Translations under genes and position numbers: made by a program
Shown here: in pieces, positions 27,738 through 32,999 of the stretch
Position numbering within the stretch: position 1 is the stretch's first letter
Layout: every line of letters starts with the position of its first letter
From: an uncultured Flavobacteriaceae bacterium
GTDB lineage: Bacteria; Bacteroidota; Bacteroidia; Flavobacteriales; Flavobacteriaceae
Assembly (NCBI GenBank): GCA_938010765.1
Contig: CALLVX010000049.1
Coordinates: forward strand, 1 to 32,999
Direction: 5' to 3'
DNA: 32,999 nucleotides
The notes under the pieces: generated by a model
What the model was told of the DNA's origin: nothing
Seen by the model: the letters and a program-made list of their open reading frames with translations, nothing else
The model's database searches: none

Positions 27738-28370
27738 TTAGCAATTATAGGTATTTTCCAGTATCATACTTATCGCATTTTTAATTCTTTTCATCCCTTC
27801 TGAAGTATTTATATCTATTTCGCAGAAAAGTGTATCGGTTGATTTAGCATGTAAAACCATATAGTAAATACCTGCAACCAATAAACCGGCCACCGCTCTC
27901 AAATCAATATTTTTATCTTTTAACTCTATATCCGATAACTCGAAAAACTTAGAACCCAAACGTTCTCTATCCTCGCAAACTTCGTACATAATTTTTGTTT
28001 TCTTGCTTATTTCCCATAAAATAATTTTCTGCATTTCGGAATTACCATAAAAATAATCAAGTTGATTTTGTAGCAATGTATTTAGTATCTCTTGGGTATT
28101 TTCACCTTTATTATCCGCTATCAAATTGCCGGCGTCTCCTGCAGCTGCCATCCAATAGTCCTGACCTCTAACATAGGTTTCTATTAGATCATCGACTGAA
28201 TCAAAATATATGGTTATCAGGCGCCTACTCAGGCCGGCTGCTTTTGCAATATTGGTTGCGCTCAAACCGGTATATCCTTTGGATTTTATCACCGTTCCAA
28301 CGGCCTTTATCAATTTTTGAGTAGAACGTGCCTTATCGTTTATCTCTCCTTGATATCTTTTTTTAGCCAT
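27738..28370 (-). CDS. TetR/AcrR-family transcriptional regulator
   Basis: ATG 28370 is preferred because it gives the usual short basic lead (MAKKRYQGEINDKARS) before the TetR helix-turn-helix. Upstream ATGs at 28385 and 28415 are possible. In the 210-residue product the DNA-binding domain (about 12-60) shows LSATNIAKAAGLSRRLITIYF. The C-terminal ligand domain is helical and unassigned. It is the nearest regulator to the synthase gene (28649) and to the two palindromes at 29954-30044, and is therefore the best candidate to bind them (inference). Confidence 0.88.
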   Translation of the reverse strand: MAKKRYQGEINDKARSTQKLIKAVGTVIKSKGYTGLSATNIAKAAGLSRRLITIYFDSVDDLIETYVRGQDYWMAAAGDAGNLIADNKGENTQEILNTLLQNQLDYFYGNSEMQKIILWEISKKTKIMYEVCEDRERLGSKFFELSDIELKDKNIDLRAVAGLLVAGIYYMVLHAKSTDTLFCEIDINTSEGMKRIKNAISMILENTYNC

Positions 28371-28648
28371 TTCAGCGTTTTGCATCAAACATATGGTTTT
28401 TTTACAAAAATTCACAAAATGCTTAACTAAGTTTAATAGAACTCATTTAATCTTTTTGTTTGGAACCGAAAAAATTGGCTTTTGTGCCCTTATGAAGTCA
28501 GTTTTTAAAAGCAAAGCGGGGCTACGGTTATAAAAAATAGCAAAATAAGGGTGCAAAATGTGATTTTTGCAAGTAAAAAAAAGTTTAAACGAGTTCATAA
28601 ATAAACTGGTTAGCCCAATAGCAGATTGCGTAAAAACGGCTAACATGC

Positions 28649-29920
28649 TCATTTAGAAATTTTGAGTTTTTTATCTACATATTCAAAAGCATTCAGAACC
28701 CTATCAAGATGTTCACGAGTATGGGTTGCCATCAAACTTGTTCTAATTCTTGCATCTTTTCGAGATACACCAGGGTAAACTATTGCATTCGCATAGACCC
28801 CGGCTTCAAAAAGCAATCTCGCAACGTCTCCTGTTTTGTGGGCGTCACCAATTTTTATTGGAATTATTGGAGAGGATGTACTTCCGATATCAAATTTCAT
28901 ATCTTCCAATCCCTTTTTATAATAGGTTACATTTTCGGCAAGCCTTGCACGCCATATAGGTTCTTCATCAATTAAGTCTATAGCAGTGAGTAAACCAGCT
29001 GTTGCGGGAGTTGAGGTAGAGGAAAAAACTTGTTGCCGCGATTGATATTTAAGGTAATTGGCAACTTCTGGCCTAGATATTACGAATCCGCCAATATGAC
29101 CAAATGCTTTGCTCAACGTACCGGATATGATATCAACTTTATCCAGCAAATCGAATATTTCAATTGCCCCTCTTCCTGTTTTGCCCAAAACACCTATGCC
29201 GTGTGCATCATCAACCATTAAAAAAGCGCCATACTGCTTGGTCAACTCGTAAATCTCTTTCATTTTAGCAAGGTCACCGTTTTGGGAGTATACTCCATCA
29301 ATTACAACCAGTCTTGTCTGATATTTAGCTTGTGTTTCCGATAAATATCGCTCTAAATAGGATATACTATTATGGGGAAACCTTTTAACGTTCGTTTCTA
29401 AAAGGCCTTCATAAACACTTGCATGAACAGCCATATCCACTATTGCACAGTCTTTATTTTTGAGCATTGCCAAAAGTGTAGCACTATTTGCCGAGTAACC
29501 GGTAGTGTAAATGGTTGAAGAACCAACTGGCCTATTAAAAAAGGAGGATAGCTTATCCTCCAAGCTTGAGTGGTACTCATGATGACCGCCAATTAGTGGT
29601 GAGGCTCCGGAACCAGTTCCGTATTTATCTATCCCAGCAATGGTAGCAGCCTTGACTTTGGGGTGTTGTGTAAAATTCAGATAATCATTGGATACCAGGC
29701 TTATGCAAGGTTGGGGAGTTTTCTGAAAAGTAGCACTTACCAATACTTCGGGCCCACAACCATCGTGCGTCACAAAACGATAATTCATATGACCGCTTAC
29801 TTGCATGTAGGTGGTAAAATCTTTAAAAACTTCGGCTCTTTCAAAAGAGTTCAAATGCGGGATGTTTTCGAAATTCTTAAAACTAGCCTTCTTAAAATCT
29901 ATATTGTGTGATATCGCCAT
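28649..29920 (-). CDS. Alpha-oxoamine synthase family PLP enzyme
   Basis: The 423-residue enzyme has the family landmarks SNDYLNFTQHP (77-87), GTGSGASPLIGGHHEYHSSLE (101-121), VDDAHGIGVLG (236-246) and the PLP lysine in SGTLSKAFG (Lys271). A last motif PGVSRKDARIRTSLMATHT (383-401) is also present. Family members join an acyl-CoA or acyl-carrier to an amino acid with loss of CO2 (BioF, Kbl, serine palmitoyltransferase, CqsA, sulfonolipid synthases). An N-terminal extension of about 60 residues argues against a plain Kbl or BioF. Its substrate is open: lipid, signal or glycine metabolism are all possible. A -7-like box and an operator-like palindrome lie 20-60 nt upstream. Confidence 0.85.
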   Translation of the reverse strand: MAISHNIDFKKASFKNFENIPHLNSFERAEVFKDFTTYMQVSGHMNYRFVTHDGCGPEVLVSATFQKTPQPCISLVSNDYLNFTQHPKVKAATIAGIDKYGTGSGASPLIGGHHEYHSSLEDKLSSFFNRPVGSSTIYTTGYSANSATLLAMLKNKDCAIVDMAVHASVYEGLLETNVKRFPHNSISYLERYLSETQAKYQTRLVVIDGVYSQNGDLAKMKEIYELTKQYGAFLMVDDAHGIGVLGKTGRGAIEIFDLLDKVDIISGTLSKAFGHIGGFVISRPEVANYLKYQSRQQVFSSTSTPATAGLLTAIDLIDEEPIWRARLAENVTYYKKGLEDMKFDIGSTSSPIIPIKIGDAHKTGDVARLLFEAGVYANAIVYPGVSRKDARIRTSLMATHTREHLDRVLNAFEYVDKKLKISK

Positions 29921-29942
29921 TGGTAAAATAATCAGGGTTTAC

Positions 29943-29950
29943 TAAAGCTA
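29943..29950 (-). promoter_or_regulatory. Candidate -7 element of the synthase gene
   Basis: On the minus strand TAGCTTTA matches TAnnTTTG except the last base and lies 23 nt before the ATG at 29920. The palindrome at 29954-29978 lies only 3 nt upstream of it. Confidence 0.45.
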
Positions 29951-29953
29951 GTA

Positions 29954-29978
29954 AATTTTCCCGAACACGGGATAAATT
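29954..29978. promoter_or_regulatory. Operator-like palindrome 1 (AATTTTCCC / GGGATAAATT)
   Basis: AATTTTCCC and GGGATAAATT flank a 6-bp spacer, imperfect by one inserted T. It occupies the spacer and -33 zone of the minus-strand promoter of the synthase gene. The same motif occurs perfectly at 30021-30044. Confidence 0.6.
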
Positions 29979-30020
29979 AACATTATATAGCCCAATGAAT
30001 AAGAAAAATTTAACATTATA
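29977..30020 (+). repeat. 11-bp direct repeat TTAACATTATA between the two palindromes
   Basis: Exact copies lie at 29977-29987 and 30010-30020, 33 bp apart (about three helical turns), each touching one palindrome. Confidence 0.6.
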
Positions 30021-30044
30021 AATTTTCCCGCTAATGGGAAAATT
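30021..30044. promoter_or_regulatory. Operator-like palindrome 2 (AATTTTCCC / GGGAAAATT)
   Basis: Perfect 9-bp arms surround a 6-bp spacer (GCTAAT). It lies 3 nt upstream of a plus-strand -7-like box (30048-30055), exactly mirroring the arrangement of palindrome 1 with the opposite promoter. Confidence 0.65.
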
Positions 30045-30047
30045 AAC

Positions 30048-30055
30048 TACTTTAG
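30048..30055 (+). promoter_or_regulatory. Candidate -7 element of the peptide/PP-loop operon
   Basis: TACTTTAG matches TAnnTTTG at all but one position. If used, it gives a leader of about 310 nt before the peptide ATG at 30368. No better box is visible nearer to that ATG. Confidence 0.4.
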
Positions 30056-30367
30056 CTGCAAATACCCTACCACTTCAAATTAGGATTAGAAGTTTTTGAC
30101 TCACAATCAAAGGCCAAAATAGATGGTCTTGCAATTAGGTTCAACAGAACGTTTGTAGTCTAGACTTTACCATTACCGCATTCTTTAAATACCGTCCCGG
30201 ACATTCTAAGCTGAGCAAATTTAATAGCATGGCTTATTGTATGTTCTCCCTCAAGAGTTCAGATTTTCAGATCTTGGGTATAGCAAAAAGAAACGAATCA
30301 TTCGTCGGAAAAGCCGAAACAGCGACTTTAAATACTGAAAGTAGGCATCAATGTAAATTATATTCTT
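30056..30367. other. Long leader region before the peptide gene
   Basis: Only short frames are present, such as 30229-30402 (+), which would overlap the peptide gene out of frame. No strong structure is visible. It is a candidate 5' untranslated leader if the promoter at 30048 is correct. Confidence 0.35.
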
Positions 30368-30523
30368 ATGGAAGCTTTAAAATTGAAGGTTTGGCAACCT
30401 AAAATCCAAAAAAATTCTGGTTTAAAAGTAGTGAATTCCGCCTATGAAGGAACGTCACCTTATCTAACAGAATCTAGAGTGTGTAGCATCTGCGGACCTA
30501 GTTCCGACGTAATCTCGATGTAG
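30368..30523 (+). CDS. Candidate RiPP-like precursor peptide, 51 residues
   Basis: The frame from ATG 30368 to TAG 30521-30523 encodes 51 residues. The first about 35 are Lys-rich and leader-like (MEALKLKVWQPKIQKNSG). The tail has Cys39-Ser-Ile-Cys42-Gly-Pro-Ser-Ser and ends SDVISM, a short core rich in modifiable residues (two Cys, three Ser in the last 13). There is no signal peptide. A strong stem-loop lies 13 nt after the stop, then the PP-loop gene. The peptide identity and any modification are inferred from size, composition and context. The weak alternative is a tiny zinc-binding protein or a chance frame. Confidence 0.5.
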   Translation: MEALKLKVWQPKIQKNSGLKVVNSAYEGTSPYLTESRVCSICGPSSDVISM

Positions 30524-30536
30524 GCATTTCATTAAC

Positions 30537-30558
30537 AAGCCCCTAGAAATAGGGGCTT
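30537..30558 (+). terminator. Stem-loop between peptide and PP-loop genes (attenuator-like)
   Basis: AAGCCCCTA and TAGGGGCTT form a perfect 9-bp stem with a GAAA tetraloop. No U-run follows (CTAAACCC), so it is more likely a partial terminator or mRNA-stabilising hairpin than a full stop. It lies 14 nt before the PP-loop ATG at 30573. Confidence 0.7.
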
Positions 30559-30572
30559 CTAAACCCTAAATT

Positions 30573-31751
30573 ATGCAAATTATATTCAATTCTGCCCATG
30601 GAGCAGTACATTTGAGAATTCCTTCTTACGAACTGAGCATTGTCGAAATCTGTAAACTCCATGACCTTCCCTTTCAATCTTTGGCTTTTTATCTCAAAGA
30701 AGAAGATGGCAAACTTAGTATCCTAAAAAACATTTATACGGATTCCCTGCTTACCTTAAAGCAAAAAGGCGCCAACACGATAGTCTTTCAACCAAATAGA
30801 AACATCAACTTTTCTAGAATATTGAAAAAAAATATCGCTATTGAACCTGTTACCAGTGCGTTCAGCAGCCAATATACATTTCAATCGGAAAAATTCGATA
30901 CCATAATCGATGTTGAATATAATCCGGAAAAATGCTTTGATTACATCTTTAAAGCGGTTAGCTCATTCATATCGGAGGTAGCGCTCGATGATCGAAAATT
31001 AGTAGTAGGCATTAGCGGAGGAGGAGATTCAAACACTCTTTTGAAAAGCTTGGTAAATAATCCTAAAATAAAGAAACAGCAAATAGTTGCGGTTATGTGT
31101 ACCGGTTTAAACGTATGGGACTCCGCCAAGGATAGGGCCCTACATATTTGTAAAGAAGTTGGTGTGGACTTAATTTTTGTTGATAGTGAGGAGATATGTA
31201 ATATTATCGGAAAACAAAAATCGGATAATTGGGATGAAGCGTTTTTTGATGTATTTGAAGATAGCGATATTGATGCTTTGGGCACCTTGATCGTCAGAAA
31301 GGTTTTAAATCACTACGCACTAAAATACAACGCTCAGGCAATGATAACCGGTTTGAATTTAGAAGATTTGTTAGCGGAGTCATTCTTTCAGATTACCAAA
31401 AAAAAACTGCCGCTTCCCTTTCCTGTTAGAGACATAGACAATACTAGCTTGTGGTTTCCGCTGTATGAGGTTCCGAAAAAAATATTGGACGGGTGCTATC
31501 CAAAGTTTTCACTTGAGAACTATGAACAAAGAAACCCTGACAAGCTTGTCAACCGGGCAGTTCCCTACTTTTTTGCTCAAATGTCAGCGTCAATACTACC
31601 AGGTTATGAATTTGATTTATTAAATGGTTTTAAAGAACTATCAAAAACAAATACAGAACCTTTTATCTTTGATAAAGATTTAGGCTTTAGTGTAACCGAA
31701 CCTCTGAGTAAAGAGCTGAAAGGCAAATGGAAATATTTCACGGTTTGCTGA
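30573..31751 (+). CDS. PP-loop (N-type ATP pyrophosphatase) protein with extra N-terminal domain
   Basis: The 392-residue protein has the PP-loop VVGISGGGDSNTLLKSL (144-160; SGGGDS). Later landmarks are AMITGLNLEDLLAES (256-270) and WFPLYEVPKKIL (294-305), as in TtcA/TilS-like tRNA-modifying enzymes. These adenylate a substrate and let a nucleophile (amine or sulfur) displace AMP. Residues 1-80 have a strand-strand-helix-strand pattern ending TLKQKGANTIVFQPNRNINF, which could be a beta-grasp (ThiS/MoaD-like) domain. The zinc fingers and CxxC of TtcA are absent. It lies after the peptide gene and overlaps the nucleotidyltransferase gene, so a peptide rather than a tRNA substrate is conceivable. 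Confidence 0.75.
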   Translation: MQIIFNSAHGAVHLRIPSYELSIVEICKLHDLPFQSLAFYLKEEDGKLSILKNIYTDSLLTLKQKGANTIVFQPNRNINFSRILKKNIAIEPVTSAFSSQYTFQSEKFDTIIDVEYNPEKCFDYIFKAVSSFISEVALDDRKLVVGISGGGDSNTLLKSLVNNPKIKKQQIVAVMCTGLNVWDSAKDRALHICKEVGVDLIFVDSEEICNIIGKQKSDNWDEAFFDVFEDSDIDALGTLIVRKVLNHYALKYNAQAMITGLNLEDLLAESFFQITKKKLPLPFPVRDIDNTSLWFPLYEVPKKILDGCYPKFSLENYEQRNPDKLVNRAVPYFFAQMSASILPGYEFDLLNGFKELSKTNTEPFIFDKDLGFSVTEPLSKELKGKWKYFTVC

Positions 31752-32494
31752 TAGAAATAAAGAGATTGACAAAAAGATACGAAATAGCTAAAGAGCTGGC
31801 CGTTGAATTTATACTGCAAAACTACCCGACTACCATAGGGATCGTTGTGGGCGGCAGCGTAGTACGCAATGAGGGTGACAAGAATAGTGATTTAGATATA
31901 TATGTTGTTCACAGCGATAATTTTAGACAAAGAGTAACAAAGTTTTTTAATGGAGTTCCATGCGATATATTCATTAATACTATGTTTCATATCAAAAACT
32001 ACTTTATTGAAGAACATAAAAGTAACAGACCCGTTACAGCAGATATGATTTCAACCGGCACCATTGTTTATGGAGTAGAAAATCAAGACATGATCCATTT
32101 ACTTGACAGCGCCAAAACCGAGGCAAAATCAGTTTTAGTTTTAGCATTAGAAGAAACACAAAGAAGAAAATACGAGCTATCAACTCTTCTCGAAGATGTT
32201 GAAGATGTGCTGGAAAACAATGTAGAATTGGCAGATTATATACTTCAAAATTTAATGATTAAAACTATTGATTTTGCTTTTTTATATCTAAAGACCCCCT
32301 TGCCAAGGGCTAAAAATCGATTAAAAGTTTTGGCGACCGCCGATGCTGAAATAGGTAAAAGAGTTTATGGGTTTTATGGCACTAAAAGCGTTTCAAAGCA
32401 ATATAATATTTGTAAAGAACTAATTATTTTGTTACTAAAGCCTGAAAAATATAGTGGCTTGGAATGGATAACCAAAAGGGAATACTTAGAATAA
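31727..32494 (+). CDS. Nucleotidyltransferase-domain protein (DNA polymerase beta superfamily)
   Basis: The 255-residue product has the minimal nucleotidyltransferase signature VVGGSVVRNEGDKNSDLDIYVV (40-61; Asp55, Asp57). A third acidic position occurs in GVPCDIFIN (Asp80), so the metal-binding triad looks intact. The C-terminal half is helical (about 115-250), resembling a substrate-binding HEPN/KNTase-like bundle. The family transfers NMP to antibiotics, proteins or RNA. The start overlaps the PP-loop gene by 25 nt, showing tight coupling. It ends one base into the operon terminator hairpin. Confidence 0.8.
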   Translation: MEIFHGLLIEIKRLTKRYEIAKELAVEFILQNYPTTIGIVVGGSVVRNEGDKNSDLDIYVVHSDNFRQRVTKFFNGVPCDIFINTMFHIKNYFIEEHKSNRPVTADMISTGTIVYGVENQDMIHLLDSAKTEAKSVLVLALEETQRRKYELSTLLEDVEDVLENNVELADYILQNLMIKTIDFAFLYLKTPLPRAKNRLKVLATADAEIGKRVYGFYGTKSVSKQYNICKELIILLLKPEKYSGLEWITKREYLE

Positions 32495-32518
32495 CGGTTC
32501 AACTGAACCGTGGTTTTT
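32494..32518 (+). terminator. Rho-independent terminator of the peptide/PP-loop operon
   Basis: ACGGTTC and GAACCGT form a perfect 7-bp stem with an AACT loop, followed by GG and five T. Confidence 0.75.
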
Positions 32519-32833
32519 AAAAGCAGTACCATGCGTACCCAAAATTCGGTTGAACCCCTTATAGAAGTACCCATTATAGCCTTTCTAGTTCCACAGCCAT
32601 ACCATGAATAGCAATTCTTGGGTTGTTTTGGCCAGCATGTCCATTTACTGAATGATTCCCTATTACCCTTTATATTGCAACTTATCCGCGGGTCGGTAAT
32701 GACATTGTTAAAAATTAGGTCGGGTCAAATTCTTGAGAAAACCATTGAATGATACACTACAGCCCCAAGTTGTGGTGTAAACTTACCTTTCAACTATTTA
32801 CCGTATCATTTAAAATGAAGTAAACTTAAAAAG
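32519..32833. other. Intergenic stretch, no gene supported
   Basis: There is no coding frame of note and no transposase motif that I can recognise. This separates the operon terminator from the tRNA gene. Confidence 0.5.
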
Positions 32834-32905
32834 TAGCCTCACCAGGAATCGAACCTGGATCTAAAGTTTAGGAAACTTCTATTCTATCCGTTGAACTATG
32901 AGGCT
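32834..32905 (-). tRNA. tRNA-Arg (anticodon CCT)
   Basis: On the minus strand the sequence folds as a cloverleaf: acceptor AGCCTCA/TGAGGCT with discriminator A, T arm CAGG-TTCGATT-CCTG, and an anticodon loop TTCCTAA giving CCT (reads AGG). The 3' CCA is not encoded in the gene. The 3' end faces the peptide operon. Confidence 0.92.
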
Positions 32906-32921
32906 GTTTATAGAATGGGGG

Positions 32922-32929
32922 CAAAAATA
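32922..32929 (-). promoter_or_regulatory. Candidate -7 promoter element of the tRNA gene
   Basis: TATTTTTG on the minus strand matches TAnnTTTG exactly and ends 17 nt before the tRNA 5' end. Confidence 0.5.
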
Positions 32930-32999
32930 AAATTTTTTCGGGAAACTTTCGTCTTTAAAAACGCTTTAAAGCCCCTTTAAATAATCAAAACTGCGTTTG

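Noticed and set aside
28443..28652. A 69-codon minus-strand frame starting with an ATGA overlap at the end of the synthase gene
   Set aside because: The composition (Phe/Asn/Lys-rich, irregular) does not look like a protein, and no family pattern is visible; the overlap can arise by chance. Kept only as a weak possibility.
30229..30402. A 57-codon plus-strand frame (MAYCMFSLKSSDFQ...) just before and overlapping the peptide gene
   Set aside because: It overlaps the 51-codon peptide frame out of phase, has no nearby promoter box, and shows no leader/core pattern; the peptide frame is better placed before the stem-loop.
32834..32860. A possible attachment site at the tRNA-Arg 3' end
   Set aside because: No repeat of the tRNA end longer than chance words was seen elsewhere in the window, and no integrase gene is present.

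Overview
The window looks like chromosome from a marine member of the Flavobacteriaceae (Bacteroidota). The pointers are: several promoters matching the Bacteroidota -7 element TAnnTTTG, little Shine-Dalgarno signal, lineage-typical families (DUF2911, DUF2652, DUF6265, SDR-type threonine dehydrogenase, VPS10/BNR-repeat proteins, secreted M28 peptidases) and many short lipoprotein or Sec signals. No database search was possible; all family names come from reading the translations.

Region 1 (1-11230). The left edge cuts a minus-strand gene of unknown function. Next comes a minus-strand operon (2966 to 288): a secreted alpha/beta-barrel-like protein, a membrane AraC-type regulator and a DUF2911 protein. 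Divergent from it is a plus-strand operon (3151-11230): a secreted M20-type carbamoylase, a frameshifted SRPBCC gene, a secreted M28 aminopeptidase, a Rieske oxygenase, a very large BNR/VPS10-like protein and a pentapeptide-repeat protein. Together these suggest processing of extracellular peptides or amino-acid derivatives.

Region 2 (11231-22223). This is mostly ordinary housekeeping and accessory genes: a DUF6265 and zinc-ribbon pair, a CBS-domain protein, a polytopic M28 peptidase followed by a YeeZ-like SDR, a TPR protein, an SRPBCC-ArsR operon with two clear palindromic operators over its promoter, a DUF2652 protein, a lipoprotein and NTF2-like pair, SDR-type threonine dehydrogenase and a secreted protein.

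Region 3 (22224-28370). This part is gene-poor and scarred. It holds unrecognised ORFs, a broken second copy of the gene cut at the left edge, a REP-like hairpin cluster, a lipoprotein and outer-membrane pair, an internally deleted IS5-type transposase and a short IS66 transposase remnant, then a TetR regulator.

Region 4 (28371-32999). This is the most interesting part. An alpha-oxoamine synthase reads leftward. Divergent from it is an unusual plus-strand unit: a 51-residue peptide ending in a Cys-x-x-Cys-Gly-Pro-Ser-Ser tail, a stem-loop, a PP-loop ATPase with a possible beta-grasp N-terminus, and an overlapping nucleotidyltransferase, closed by a terminator. The two directions appear to share a mirror-image promoter/operator region with two CCC/GGG palindromes, possibly bound by the nearby TetR protein. 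I propose this as a candidate peptide-modification (RiPP-like) system. A tRNA-Arg(CCT) gene lies at the right end.
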